A stretch of 64,000 nt of DNA, from assembly GCF_900168295.1 (NCBI RefSeq), contig NZ_FVZL01000011.1, forward strand, positions 44,982 to 108,981. The letters are read 5' to 3'. The translations under genes were made by a program, and so were the position numbers. Below the pieces are notes generated by a model that worked only from the letters and a program-made list of their open reading frames with translations, did not search any database and was not told where the DNA came from. Of the stretch, positions 25,436 to 34,342 are shown piece after piece; position 1 is the stretch's first letter; each line of letters opens with the position of its first letter. Source of the DNA: Arthrobacter sp. P2b (GTDB lineage Bacteria > Actinomycetota > Actinomycetes > Actinomycetales > Micrococcaceae).

Positions 25436-26275
25436 ATGACGCCACGCGCACAGCATTCCCCAGCCGCCGAACTGAGCTGTGAAGTCTGCGGCCTGATGCC
25501 CGAGCCTCCCAAAACCCGCCTGACCCTGGCCAACGTGGCCGTGATGCTGCCCATCGAACTCCTGGTCCACGCCCTGGTGGTGGATACCCAGCTCCCCTAC
25601 GTGGCCAAAGTCCTCGTACTGGCCGTCACCGCCACGGTCCTGGTGATCTGGGTGGCGGAGCCGTCCGCTGCCCGGATCCTGCGCGGCTGGCTGCACGCCC
25701 CCGCACTCCGCCACCGCCGGAAGCTTGGTACGGCACCGGCTCTGTGGCGGGCACGGACAGTCCTGCGCGACGAGCCGGGGTCGCTGCAGAAAGTCACCAA
25801 GGCACTGGCCCGCCTGGACACGAACATCCTGAGCATCCACGTCCATCCGGTGCCGGGCGGGGTGCTGGACGAGTTTGTCCTTGCTGCTCCCGGCTCCGTC
25901 AGCGAGCGCGAGTTGCTGGAGGCCCTGCACGAATCCGGCGGCACCCGGGCGCACGTCTGGCCCACCACCGCGCTGGCAATGGCCGACGGCCAGACCAGGG
26001 CGCTGAGCCTGGCCGCCCGGATTGCCGACGCCCCGGAGGAGCTTCCCCTGGCCGTGGCGGAACTGCTGCGGGCCCGGATCCTCAGCCCGGCAGAGGCCGT
26101 CCTGGAAAAGCACGACGCCGGCACACGCCTGAAGATCCCCACCGCCTGGCACGGGCCCATCATCTTCGTCCGGCCCGGCGAACCGTTCACGCCCGCGGAG
26201 TCCGCCCGCGCCCACCGGCTCGCAGAGCTCGCCGAGATCCTGGCGCACCGCCCCGCTGCCTCCCGTCCCAACTAA
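25436..26275 (+). CDS. Membrane protein with an ACT-like domain
   Basis: About 279 residues. A short N-terminus with CEVCGLMP is followed by two hydrophobic helices (residues about 28-80). A soluble region then contains an ACT-like strand-helix pattern (RTVLRDEPGSLQKVTKALARLDTNILSIHVHPV, then DEFVLAAP). ACT domains usually bind amino acids and control enzymes, so a membrane-tethered one is unusual. The last 90 residues form a GNAT-like or unknown helical region. ATG 25436 follows GATGCT by six bases; ATG 25385 is the alternative. The last three codons (Pro-Asn-stop) are part of a 66-bp dispersed repeat. Confidence 0.6.
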   Translation: MTPRAQHSPAAELSCEVCGLMPEPPKTRLTLANVAVMLPIELLVHALVVDTQLPYVAKVLVLAVTATVLVIWVAEPSAARILRGWLHAPALRHRRKLGTAPALWRARTVLRDEPGSLQKVTKALARLDTNILSIHVHPVPGGVLDEFVLAAPGSVSERELLEALHESGGTRAHVWPTTALAMADGQTRALSLAARIADAPEELPLAVAELLRARILSPAEAVLEKHDAGTRLKIPTAWHGPIIFVRPGEPFTPAESARAHRLAELAEILAHRPAASRPN

Positions 26276-26332
26276 GTAGCGCCAACTGCCGTTTTGAGGC
26301 TCCAAAACGGCAGTTCGCGCTACCCAGTCGAG
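26267..26332. repeat. 66-bp palindromic intergenic repeat, copy A
   Basis: The core is a perfect 13-bp stem AACTGCCGTTTTG/CAAAACGGCAGTT with a six-base loop. Outer arms GTAGCG/CGCTAC extend it across two-base mismatches. The left end, CCCAACTAA, encodes Pro-Asn-stop of the ACT-protein gene. It is related to copy B at 34343-34408, same length, about 46 of 66 positions identical by hand alignment. It lies between convergent genes, so it also works as a two-way terminator. Confidence 0.75.
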
Positions 26333-26334
26333 TG

Positions 26335-27255
26335 CTACATCCGCAGGGTGAGGGCGGAGGGGACCATGGTCATCAGGACGTGCTTGCCCTGGCCCTCATG
26401 GTCGCCGTCCAGCTGGTAGTCGTCGTTGTGCTCCAGGCTGATCTCTACTGACTTGCCCTGGAAGTACTCCACCGCGGTGTCCTTGCCCCGTCCCTTGCCG
26501 ATGATGCCTGCAAGTACGGAGAGCCAGCCCAGCCGGCCGTGGTGCGGCGCGAGGACCGCGATGTCCAGCAGCCCGTCATCCATCTTGGCGTCCGGGAAGA
26601 TCTCCAGGCCGCCCTGGACCTTGCCGCAGTTGCCCACCATGACGCTGCGGACGCCCCGGCGCACCACGGTTTGGCCGTCGATCACCACGGTGGCCTTCAC
26701 GGGTTTGCCGGGAAGGTTGCGGATACCCGCGTCAACGTAGGCGAGCCAGCCCACCTTGTCCTTGAGGTCCTCGTTGGTGTCCGCCATGATGGTGGCGTCG
26801 TACCCCACCCCGGCCATGACAAGGAACAGCTGCTCCTCGTCGGGGTCGCTGCGGCGGGCGCGGACCACGTCGATCTTCCGCTCCGTACCGATCAGCGCAC
26901 CGGCCATGGCGCCGTCGTAATCCGTGACGTCCATGCCAAGATTGCGGGCCAGCAGGTTGCCGGTACCCAGCGGCAGCAGGCCCATCGGGACGTCGCCGCC
27001 GGCAAGGACCTCGGCGACGCACCGCACGGTCCCGTCGCCGCCCGCGGCGATGACGATGTCCGCTCCCGCGGCTAGGGCGTCCTTCGCCTGGCCGACGCCC
27101 GGGTCTTCCTTGGTGGTCTCGTACCAGAGCGTCTCGCCCCAGCCGTTTTCGACGCAGTGCTTGGCCACCAGGCCCCGCACGTCGATGTCCACCGGCTTGG
27201 CGGGGTTCACGATGATGGCGGCGCGCTGAAGCGCGTTGGAGCTGTGGGCGGTCAT
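26335..27255 (-). CDS. Diacylglycerol kinase-family lipid kinase (YegS/BmrU type)
   Basis: 306 residues. The catalytic-domain motif VIAAGGDGTVRCVAEVL (GGDGT) lies near residue 72, with the following GLLPLGTGNLLARNLG and an acidic GVGYDATIMADT region. The N-terminus has AAIIVNPAKP, typical of the family. It phosphorylates a lipid such as diacylglycerol or undecaprenol-type alcohol at the membrane face; which one is not visible. Its ATG overlaps the stop of the 74-residue membrane protein gene by four bases. The downstream palindromic repeat probably ends its transcript. Confidence 0.87.
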   Translation of the reverse strand: MTAHSSNALQRAAIIVNPAKPVDIDVRGLVAKHCVENGWGETLWYETTKEDPGVGQAKDALAAGADIVIAAGGDGTVRCVAEVLAGGDVPMGLLPLGTGNLLARNLGMDVTDYDGAMAGALIGTERKIDVVRARRSDPDEEQLFLVMAGVGYDATIMADTNEDLKDKVGWLAYVDAGIRNLPGKPVKATVVIDGQTVVRRGVRSVMVGNCGKVQGGLEIFPDAKMDDGLLDIAVLAPHHGRLGWLSVLAGIIGKGRGKDTAVEYFQGKSVEISLEHNDDYQLDGDHEGQGKHVLMTMVPSALTLRM

Positions 27256-27476
27256 GGTGTCCTTCGGGCGTTGATCCGGGCGGAGCGGATGATGGTGAAG
27301 ATCCCCAGGGCCTCAACCGCGGCGATGACAGCAATCATCCAGTACAAACCCTGTGCCGCCACCAGAACCATGCCGAGCAGGCTGGTGGCAATGCTCACGA
27401 TGACCGGCAGCAGCCAGGCGGGCCGGGACGAACGGCCCGCGGGAGGCGCGTCGGAGATGGTCTGGGGGTCGCTCAT
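27252..27476 (-). CDS. Small two-helix membrane protein
   Basis: 74 residues. A Pro/Ser-rich N-terminal tail of about 20 residues is followed by two hydrophobic helices (WLLPVIVSIATSLLGMVLVAAQ and YWMIAVIAAVEALGIFTII) and a basic tail. AAGGAG lies eight bases before the ATG. Translation is coupled to the lipid kinase gene (ATGA). It could anchor or assist the kinase; no family recognised. Confidence 0.65.
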   Translation of the reverse strand: MSDPQTISDAPPAGRSSRPAWLLPVIVSIATSLLGMVLVAAQGLYWMIAVIAAVEALGIFTIIRSARINARRTP

Positions 27477-27524
27477 GCGGTACGGCTCCTTGGGCTGTTT
27501 CCGGTGAATCCTGTTCCTTGCAGG

Positions 27525-28898
27525 CTACAGCGCCTTGACCGCCCCCAGCACCTGGGCCAGCGAGTCCTTTGCGTCTCCGAACAGCAGTGACGTCTGGGGT
27601 TCGTACAGCAGGTCGTTTTCGATCCCGGCAAATCCCGGACGCATAGAACGCTTCAGGAACACCACCTGCCGGGCATCCGCCACCTCCAGGATGGGCATGC
27701 CGTAAATCGGCGAGCCGGTGGAGGTCTTCGCCGCCGGGTTCACAACATCGTTGGCGCCCACCACCAGCGCCACGTCCGCGGTCTTGAACTCCGGGTTGAT
27801 CTCACCCATCTCCTTGAGCGACTCGTACGGCACATTCGCCTCGGCCAGGAGCACGTTCATGTGCCCCGGCATCCGCCCTGCCACCGGGTGGATGGCAAAA
27901 TCGACGTCGATGCCGCGGGCCTCCAGGGCCTGCGCCAGTTCCGCCGCGGTGTGCTGCCCCTGCGCCACGGCCAGGCCGTATCCCGGGACAATGATCACGC
28001 GCTGCGCATAGCCCAGCAGCACGGCCACGTCCTCGGCGCTGGACGACCGGACAGGACGCTCGCTCACGGCGGTGGACCCCGCCGTCGAACCTCCCCGGAA
28101 GGCGCCGAAGAGGATGCCTGCCACGCTCCGGCCCATGGCCGCTGCCATGGCCCGGGTGAGGATGGTGCCCGAAGCGCCTACCAGGGTGCCGGCGACCACC
28201 AGGAGGACGTTGCCCAGGACCACGCCGGACGCGGCGACGGCCAGCCCGGTGAACGCGTTCAGGAGCGAGATGACGATGGGAACGTCGGCCCCGCCCACGG
28301 GCAGCACCAGCAGGACGCCGGCCGCCAGGCCCAGGAGCAGCAGCACCACCGCGAGCGCCGCCGAACCGGTCAGGATGACGCCGACGGCGGTGCCCACGGC
28401 GGCGAGCAGCACGGCAGCCATCACCACGGGGAGCCCGGGGAACACCACCGGGCGGGTGGTCATCAGTTCCTGCAGTTTGGCGAAGGTCACCGCGGAACCG
28501 GCAAAGGAGACGGCACCCACGAGGAGGGTGAACACGATGGCCAGCCGAACCCAGGGATCGGCCGTGTGGCTGAGTTCCAGAAGCGCCACCAAGGCAGCGG
28601 CCCCGCCGCCCACGCCGTTGAAGGCCGCCACCAACTGCGGCATCTGCGTCATTTTCACGCCCCGGGCCACGGGCGCAGCCACCACAGTACCCACCGCAAT
28701 GGAACCGAGGATCCATGGGATGTTGTCCAGGCGCATGGACAGGAACACCGTGATGACGCCGATCAGCGCGCCGAGCGCGCCGATGAGGTTTCCCCGCCGG
28801 GCTGTCCGCGGGGAACTGAGGCCACGCAGCGCCAGGATGAAGAAGACCGCTGCGACGAGGTACAGCAGCGAGGTCCAGACGGGATCGAGGATGCTCAC
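27525..28898 (-). CDS. pntB: NAD(P) transhydrogenase subunit beta
   Basis: 457 residues. About eight membrane helices (starting VWTSLLYLVAAVFFILALRG) are followed by the NADP-binding domain III, with VIIVPGYGLAVAQGQH, GIDVDFAIHPVAGRMPGHMNVLLAEA and the GANDVVNPAA motif. With PntA it couples proton entry to hydride transfer from NADH to NADP+. The GTG start at 28898 overlaps the previous stop (GTGA). It is the last of a three-gene unit, with the alpha subunit split in two. NADPH from this pump could supply PobA and the other hydroxylase. Confidence 0.93.
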   Translation of the reverse strand: MSILDPVWTSLLYLVAAVFFILALRGLSSPRTARRGNLIGALGALIGVITVFLSMRLDNIPWILGSIAVGTVVAAPVARGVKMTQMPQLVAAFNGVGGGAAALVALLELSHTADPWVRLAIVFTLLVGAVSFAGSAVTFAKLQELMTTRPVVFPGLPVVMAAVLLAAVGTAVGVILTGSAALAVVLLLLGLAAGVLLVLPVGGADVPIVISLLNAFTGLAVAASGVVLGNVLLVVAGTLVGASGTILTRAMAAAMGRSVAGILFGAFRGGSTAGSTAVSERPVRSSSAEDVAVLLGYAQRVIIVPGYGLAVAQGQHTAAELAQALEARGIDVDFAIHPVAGRMPGHMNVLLAEANVPYESLKEMGEINPEFKTADVALVVGANDVVNPAAKTSTGSPIYGMPILEVADARQVVFLKRSMRPGFAGIENDLLYEPQTSLLFGDAKDSLAQVLGAVKAL

Positions 28899-29209
28899 TT
28901 GCTGTCCGCCTTCGCCGCGCTCCGGGCAACCTCTTTCTTGGCGTGGAACATGTGGAGCATCCGGTCGGTGACCACGAACCCGCCCACCAGGTTGGCGGTG
29001 GCCAGCACCACCGCGAGGAGGGCCACGGCCAGGACCAGGGGATCGGCGGCCTGCCCGGCCACGATGATGGCCCCCACCAGGATGATGCCGTGGATCGCGT
29101 TGGCGCCGGACATCAGCGGTGTGTGCAGGGTGCTGGACACCTTGGACACCACCTCGAAGCCAACGAACACGGCCAGGACCGTAATGGTCAGCAGGCTCAT
29201 TCCGTCCAT
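28895..29209 (-). CDS. pntAB: NAD(P) transhydrogenase subunit alpha, membrane part
   Basis: 104 residues with three membrane helices, matching the C-terminal part of E. coli PntA that is encoded separately in many bacteria. GANAIHGIILVGAIIVAG and LANLVGGFVVTDRMLHMFH are the typical blocks. The start shares one base with the stop of the soluble alpha gene (TGATG at 29207-29211) and its stop overlaps pntB. The C-terminus is charged and cytosolic. Confidence 0.92.
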   Translation of the reverse strand: MDGMSLLTITVLAVFVGFEVVSKVSSTLHTPLMSGANAIHGIILVGAIIVAGQAADPLVLAVALLAVVLATANLVGGFVVTDRMLHMFHAKKEVARSAAKADSK

Positions 29210-30378
29210 CAGAGCACCCCTTCCTGCCCAGCCCGGGTTCTGGCGCCGAGGAGTTCCGCCGTGGGCAAGTGCCGGACAGCGCCGTCGTGGGTGAGGCAGG
29301 CCCCGGCCACCACCTCATCATCGAAGTCCGGGGTCACCACGCCCTCACGGATCATGAGTGCCAGGAGGTTGGCCACGTTCTTTGCGTAGAGGCGGGAAGC
29401 GTCCGAAGCCATCGCCGAGGCGGGGTCCTTCAGGCCCACCAGCGTGACGTGCCCGGCGCCGTCGGCGGTGGGGACGGCGATGTCCTGGCCTGGTACCACG
29501 CCCTCCACGTTGCCGCCTGACTCCGCGGCGAGGTCGACGACGACCGAACCGGGGCGCATGCCCTGCACCATCTCGCGGGTCACCAGGAGCGGGGCGCGCC
29601 TGCCGGGGACTGCCGCCGTCGTAATCAGCACGTCCGACTGTGCGACGTGCGGTGCCAGCAGTTGCCGCTGTCGCGTGCCGGCATCGGAGCTGAGCTGGCG
29701 GGCGTACCCGCCCGCAGCCTCCGCTGTTTCGAGGTCCAGCCGGATGAAAGTGCCGCCCATGGAGGCCACCTCGTCCGCGGAGGCGGGGCGGATGTCGTTG
29801 GCGAAGACGCGGGCGCCCAGGCGTTTGGCGGTGCCGATGGCCTGCAGGCCGGCCACGCCGGCACCGAGCACCAGGACGCGGGCCGGCGGAACAGTGCCGG
29901 CGGCGGTCATGTACAGGGGAAAGAACCTGGGCAGCCGGATGGCTGCTTCCAGGACGCAGCGGTAGCCGGCCACCAGGGCCTGCGAGCTGAGCGCGTCCAT
30001 GGACTGGGCGCGGGAGATGCGGGGCACGAGTTCGAGGGCGAACGCCGTGACGCCTGCCTCGGCGAGCGCCTCCACCGTGGGCAGTTCGGACGACGGCGAT
30101 GCGAGCCCCACAGTCACCGCTCCCCGTTTCAGGGACTTGGCTGTGTCCGGGTCGAGGGGGCGGACGTGGGCCAGGGCGTCCATCCGGGCAAGGTCCAGCT
30201 CCGGGACCACCTGCGCCCCGGCCTGGCGGTAGTCGTGGTCAGGATGCCCGGCGGCGGAACCGGCGCCTTCCTCCAGCAGGACTTCCGCGCCCAGGGCGGT
30301 CAGTTGCTTCACGGTTTCCGGCGTGGCTGCAACACGCCATTCACCGTCCCGGCGTTCCCGCGGAATGCCCAGTTTCAC
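29209..30378 (-). CDS. pntAA: NAD(P) transhydrogenase subunit alpha, soluble NAD-binding part
   Basis: About 389 residues. It begins KLGIPRERRDGEWRVAATPETV, shared with alanine dehydrogenase, and has the NAD-binding motif VLVLGAGVAGLQAIGTAKRLGA near residue 170. The mobile loop region and ALVAGYR are present. GTG 30378 is chosen because GAGGGGAG sits about eight bases upstream; the open frame continues further but without such a site. It starts the pnt unit. Confidence 0.92.
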   Translation of the reverse strand: MKLGIPRERRDGEWRVAATPETVKQLTALGAEVLLEEGAGSAAGHPDHDYRQAGAQVVPELDLARMDALAHVRPLDPDTAKSLKRGAVTVGLASPSSELPTVEALAEAGVTAFALELVPRISRAQSMDALSSQALVAGYRCVLEAAIRLPRFFPLYMTAAGTVPPARVLVLGAGVAGLQAIGTAKRLGARVFANDIRPASADEVASMGGTFIRLDLETAEAAGGYARQLSSDAGTRQRQLLAPHVAQSDVLITTAAVPGRRAPLLVTREMVQGMRPGSVVVDLAAESGGNVEGVVPGQDIAVPTADGAGHVTLVGLKDPASAMASDASRLYAKNVANLLALMIREGVVTPDFDDEVVAGACLTHDGAVRHLPTAELLGARTRAGQEGVL

Positions 30379-30552
30379 CCGCTGACTCCCCTCGCAGACA
30401 AGTGCGGCGGCGGCCTGCGAAGCCGGGTCCCGGAATTTGTCCGGAGACGGGACCTTCGCGGAGCGGCGCTGCTGCACGTAGTTGGCTAGAGTCTATGGCC
30501 CGCACTGCTGCGGCGGGAGTAGGTCAGCGGGCTTGGATGGGAAACAGTTACA

Positions 30553-30885
30553 TTAGGCGCTTCGCCGCTGATGCGGGCGGGACGGCCCGCCGCCAGCCAG
30601 CCGGTAGGAATCCTGGAGCAGTTCCCCGAGGAGCCGGGCGTCGATGCGGTCAAGCCGCACCAGCACTAATTGGGGTGAACGCTCGTGGTGGGGTGTCCAG
30701 AAGTAGGTGTCCGGCTCGGTCCCGGCCAAGGCTTCGCGCTCCTCCGTCTTGACCGTGAGGACACCGGGTTCCCAGATCCGGGCCATCAGGGTCCTCGCAA
30801 ACCACGCCGGCTGGCCCCAGCTCAGCCGTTCGGTGACACCCGGCAGCGCGAGCGCGGCTTCCCGGACATCATCTTCCGTGACCAC
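30553..30885 (-). CDS. MmcQ/YjbR-family protein
   Basis: 110 residues with the MmcQ/YjbR fold pattern: EDDVREAALALPGVTERLSWGQPAWFA, then ILTVKTEEREAL and a C-terminal DRIDARLLGELLQDSYRL. This family has a CyaY-like fold and no firm function, although some members are called DNA-binding. It lies three bases after the pcaR stop, starting at GTG 30885, so it is on the same transcript. It is the last gene of the pca unit. Confidence 0.78.
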   Translation of the reverse strand: MVTEDDVREAALALPGVTERLSWGQPAWFARTLMARIWEPGVLTVKTEEREALAGTEPDTYFWTPHHERSPQLVLVRLDRIDARLLGELLQDSYRLAGGGPSRPHQRRSA

Positions 30886-30888
30886 CCT

Positions 30889-31695
30889 TTACCCCCGGGC
30901 GCTGAGATCTGCGGACACAAGTTTGGCCGTGGCCACGATCTCGCGGGCAATCGAGGCCAGGTAGGCATCCCTGTCCGGCTGGGCGGCGACGGACTGCGCC
31001 TGCAGGGAGACGTTGACGGCGGCCACTACCTTCGTGGGTCCGTCGTAGACCGGGGCCGCAACGGACATCAGCCCCAGTTCCAGCTCCTGGTCCAGCAGGC
31101 ACCAGCCCTGGGCCCGGACCGTCTCCAGCTCTGCCAGCAGTTCCGGAACGGTTCCCAGGCCCCGCGGGGTCAGGGGTTTGATGTCAGCCGCGGCCAGGTA
31201 GGCGTCCAGTTCTGCCGGCGGAAGATGTGCGAGCAGGACCCTGCCCATCGAGGTGGCGTAGGCCGGGAAGCGGGTGCCCACGGTGATGCCGATGGTCATG
31301 ATCCGGCGGGTGGTCACCCGGGCGACGTAGGCGATGTCGGTGCCGTCCAGCACGGCCGCGGAGGTGGATTCGCCGAGCTTCAGCGAGAGCTCCTCCAGGT
31401 GCGGCTGTGCGAGCTGGGGCAGCGAGAGCCCGGAGAGGTATGCGTAACCGAGCTGCAGGACCTTGGCGGTGAGCGCGAACGTCTTGCCGTCGGTCCGCAC
31501 GTAGCCCAGCTCCACCAGGGTGTGCAGGAACCGCCGCGCCGTGGCCCGGGTCAGGTCAGTCCTGCCGGCCACTTCCGTCAGGGTCATCACCGGATGGTCG
31601 GTGTCGAACGCGCGGATCACGGCCAGCCCCCGCGCCAGCGACTGTACGTACTGGTCGCTGGCTTGCGGGGCGCCCGCTACTGCTGCTTCGGTCAT
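30889..31695 (-). CDS. pcaR: IclR-family regulator of the pca genes
   Basis: 268 residues. The helix-turn-helix is in VMTLTEVAGRTDLTRATARRFLHTLVELGYV (about 38-68), typical of PcaR/PcaU. The C-terminal effector domain reads YVARVTTRRIMTIGITVGTRFPAYATSMGRVLLA, close to known beta-ketoadipate regulators. It lies 36 nt after pcaJ on the same strand. TAGGAT eight bases before the ATG might give it a private leaderless promoter. PcaR proteins respond to beta-ketoadipate, PcaU to protocatechuate; which applies here is not visible. Confidence 0.88.
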   Translation of the reverse strand: MTEAAVAGAPQASDQYVQSLARGLAVIRAFDTDHPVMTLTEVAGRTDLTRATARRFLHTLVELGYVRTDGKTFALTAKVLQLGYAYLSGLSLPQLAQPHLEELSLKLGESTSAAVLDGTDIAYVARVTTRRIMTIGITVGTRFPAYATSMGRVLLAHLPPAELDAYLAAADIKPLTPRGLGTVPELLAELETVRAQGWCLLDQELELGLMSVAAPVYDGPTKVVAAVNVSLQAQSVAAQPDRDAYLASIAREIVATAKLVSADLSARG

Positions 31696-31731
31696 GGTTA
31701 CCAATCCTAGGGCCGCCGGGTTTCGACGGGC

Positions 31732-32409
31732 TCAACCACCGGCTGGAGCGGCCTTGAGCGGGACGGGGACGAGTTCCTGGAGTTCCTCGAGGGTGCAGCC
31801 GAAGGTTTCGCGGACGCTGACGCCCTCGGGTCCGGTGAGGAACACTGCCTTGTCCGTGTAGACCCGGGTCACGCAGCCCACGCCGGTGAGCGGGTAGGTG
31901 CAGGAGTCCACGATCTTGGACGCGCCCTCGCGGGTCAGCAAGGTCATCATGACGAACACATCCTTGGCCCCGGTCGCCAGGTCCATGGCACCGCCGACAG
32001 CGGGGATCGCGCCAGGGGCGCCGGTGTGCCAGTTGGCGAGGTCACCGGTGACGGAGACCTGGAATGCGCCCAGGACGCAGATGTCCAGGTGCCCGCCACG
32101 CATCATCGCGAAGGAGTCGGCGTGGTGGAAGTACGACGCTCCGGGGAGTTCGGTGACGGGGATCTTGCCGGCGTTGATCAGGTCGCCGTCGATTTCGTCG
32201 CCCTGCGCTTCGGGTCCCATGCCGAGCATCCCGTTCTCCGTGTGGAGGGTGATGTCCTGTTCAGCGGTGAGGTAGTTGGACACCAGGGTGGGCTGGCCGA
32301 TCCCGAGGTTCACGAAGGACCCGGGGGCAATGTCGCGGGCCACCAGGCGGGCCAGGTCGTCGCGGCCCAACGGGGTGGCGGAGGTCTGGAGGGACGTTGC
32401 GATGCTCAT
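31732..32409 (-). CDS. pcaJ: 3-oxoadipate CoA-transferase subunit beta
   Basis: 225 residues. The catalytic glutamate is in the TENGMLGMGP motif. LGIGQPTLVSNYL near the N-terminus is typical of family I CoA-transferases. With PcaI it moves CoA from succinyl-CoA to beta-ketoadipate. Its ATG begins one base after the pcaI stop, so translation is coupled. The C-terminus is Pro/Ala-rich and slightly extended. Confidence 0.92.
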   Translation of the reverse strand: MSIATSLQTSATPLGRDDLARLVARDIAPGSFVNLGIGQPTLVSNYLTAEQDITLHTENGMLGMGPEAQGDEIDGDLINAGKIPVTELPGASYFHHADSFAMMRGGHLDICVLGAFQVSVTGDLANWHTGAPGAIPAVGGAMDLATGAKDVFVMMTLLTREGASKIVDSCTYPLTGVGCVTRVYTDKAVFLTGPEGVSVRETFGCTLEELQELVPVPLKAAPAGG

Positions 32410-32410
32410 G

Positions 32411-33094
32411 TCAGGCCGCCTTCTCGGTGGTGCCCGCCGGGATGCGGACAATGGTGTTGACGTAGATGCCGGGGGTGACCACGGTCTCCGGGTCCAACGC
32501 CCCGGTGGGGACGATCTCGGACACCTGCACGATGGTCTGCTTCGCCGCGGCGGCCATGATGGGGCCGAAATTGCGGGCGGTCTTGCGGTAGACGAGGTTG
32601 CCCTTGCCGTCCGCCTTGAGTGCTTTGATCAGGGCGACGTCGGCGTGGATTGGTGTTTCGAAGACCTGGCCGCGGCCGTCGATAATGCGGGTTTCCTTGC
32701 CTTCGGCCAGCATGGTGCCGTACCCGGTGGGGGTGAAGAACCCGCCGATCCCGGCCCCGGCGGCTCGTATCCGCTCGGCCAGGTTCCCCTGCGGGACGAG
32801 CTCCAGCTCGATTTCGCCGGCCTTGTACTTGGCGTCGAAGTGCCAGGAGTCGGACTGCCGCGGGAAGGAACAGATCATTTTCCGCACCCGGCCTTCCTTG
32901 ATCAGCAGGGCCAGGCCCTGGTCGCCCTGGCCGGCGTTGTTGTTCACCACGGTCAGGTCCGTGGCGCCGCAGTCCATCAGCGCATCGATCAGTTCGAACG
33001 GCTGCCCGGCGTTGCCGAAGCCGCCGATCATCACCGTGGAGCCGTCCTTGATGCCGGCCACGGCCTCGTTTACGGAGTCAACAAATGTCAGCAT
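32411..33094 (-). CDS. pcaI: 3-oxoadipate CoA-transferase subunit alpha
   Basis: 227 residues. The CoA-binding loop is VMIGGFGNAGQPFELIDAL, and GVGGFFTP-like GIGGFFTPTGYGT is present as in subunit A of succinyl-CoA:3-oxoacid transferases. RKTARNFGPIMAAAA is the conserved segment near residue 170. It starts three bases after the pcaF stop. It forms the PcaIJ tetramer with the next gene's product. Confidence 0.92.
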   Translation of the reverse strand: MLTFVDSVNEAVAGIKDGSTVMIGGFGNAGQPFELIDALMDCGATDLTVVNNNAGQGDQGLALLIKEGRVRKMICSFPRQSDSWHFDAKYKAGEIELELVPQGNLAERIRAAGAGIGGFFTPTGYGTMLAEGKETRIIDGRGQVFETPIHADVALIKALKADGKGNLVYRKTARNFGPIMAAAAKQTIVQVSEIVPTGALDPETVVTPGIYVNTIVRIPAGTTEKAA

Positions 33095-33097
33095 TGC

Positions 33098-34315
33098 CTA
33101 GCCCTTCACGCCAGTAGTTACGTTTTCGAGCACCACGGCCAGGCCCTGCCCGACGCCGATGCAGATCGCCGCGACGCCCCAGCGCTCCCCGGAGGCCTGC
33201 AGCGACCGGGCAAGGGTGCCCAGGATCCGGGTTCCCGAAGCACCCAGCGGGTGGCCCATGGCGATGGCGCCGCCATGCCTGTTCACAATCGAGGGGTCGA
33301 TGCCCCAGGCGTTAATGCAGGCCAGGGACTGCGCGGCGAATGCTTCGTTAAGTTCGACGGCGCCCACCTGCTCCCAGCCGATGCCCGCCTTCGCCAGGGC
33401 CTTGTTCGCCGCCTCCACCGGGGCGAACCCGAAGTACTGCGGATCGTTGCCGTGCGCGCCGCGCCCGGCGATGCGGGCCAAAGGCTCCAGCCCCAGCAGC
33501 CCCGCGGCACTTTCACTTCCCACCCAGGCCGCGGAGGCGCCGTCGGACAGCGGGGACGCGTTGCCCGCGGTGACGGTGCCGCCCACCTCTGCGCCCTCGG
33601 GCTCTGAACGGAACACCGTCTTCAGGGCCGCCAGCTTCTCGGCGGTGGAACCGGGGCGGATGCCCTCGTCCCGCACCAGGTCCGTGCCCGGAACCGGGGC
33701 CACCAGGTTGTCGTAGAAACCCTCGTCCCACGCGGCGGCGGACAGGTTGTGCGAGTCCGCGGCGAACTCATCCTGCGCCTGCCGGGTCACCCCGTACTTT
33801 TCACGGAGCCGCTCGGTGGCCTCACCCAGGGAAATGGTCCACTCCTTGGGCATCGCCTTGTTCACCAGGCGCCAGCCCAGCGTGGTGGAAGCCAGCGTCA
33901 TGTCCCCGGCCGGGTAAGGCTTCTCCGTCTTCGGCAGCACCCACGGCGCACGGGACATCGACTCGGCGCCGCCCACCAGCACCAGATCCGCATCACCGGC
34001 ATTGATCTGGCACGAGGCGATAATCGCAGCATCCAGGGACGAGCCGCAGAGCCGGTTCACCGTGGTGCCCGGGATCGAAACGGGCAGCCCGGCCAGCAAA
34101 GTGCCCATCCGGGCGATGTTGCGGTTTTCCTCGCCGGCGCCGTTGGCATTGCCAAACACCACCTCGTCAATCCGCTCCGGATCCAGTCCCGGAGCCCGCT
34201 TCACGGACTCCCGGATCACGTGCGCTGCAAGGTCATCAGGGCGGACGGCGGCGAGGCCGGAGCCGAACTTGCCGAAAGGGGTGCGCACGGCGTCGTACAC
34301 AAAAGCCTGGTTCAT
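33098..34315 (-). CDS. pcaF: 3-oxoadipyl-CoA thiolase
   Basis: 405 residues. The nucleophilic Cys is in NRLCGSSLDAA (about 90), the His in GGAIAMGHPLGASGTRI, and the second Cys in AAICIGVGQGLAVV. This is a complete thiolase that splits beta-ketoadipyl-CoA into succinyl-CoA and acetyl-CoA. The N-terminus NQAFVYDAVRTPFGKFGSGLA matches PcaF. ATG 34315 has GAGGAA upstream. The 84-nt gap to pcaC is filled by the palindromic repeat, so pcaFIJR may be expressed differently from pcaHGBDC. Confidence 0.94.
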   Translation of the reverse strand: MNQAFVYDAVRTPFGKFGSGLAAVRPDDLAAHVIRESVKRAPGLDPERIDEVVFGNANGAGEENRNIARMGTLLAGLPVSIPGTTVNRLCGSSLDAAIIASCQINAGDADLVLVGGAESMSRAPWVLPKTEKPYPAGDMTLASTTLGWRLVNKAMPKEWTISLGEATERLREKYGVTRQAQDEFAADSHNLSAAAWDEGFYDNLVAPVPGTDLVRDEGIRPGSTAEKLAALKTVFRSEPEGAEVGGTVTAGNASPLSDGASAAWVGSESAAGLLGLEPLARIAGRGAHGNDPQYFGFAPVEAANKALAKAGIGWEQVGAVELNEAFAAQSLACINAWGIDPSIVNRHGGAIAMGHPLGASGTRILGTLARSLQASGERWGVAAICIGVGQGLAVVLENVTTGVKG

Positions 34316-34342
34316 GACTGTTCCTCTGATTCTGTCCGGTTC

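Noticed and set aside
27861..29294. A 477-codon open frame opposite the pnt genes
   Set aside because: Low-complexity Arg/Gly/His-rich translation and full overlap with three well-supported transhydrogenase genes.
32276..33607. A 443-codon open frame antisense to pcaI and the end of pcaF
   Set aside because: Same reasons: it covers parts of three recognised genes on the other strand and matches no family.
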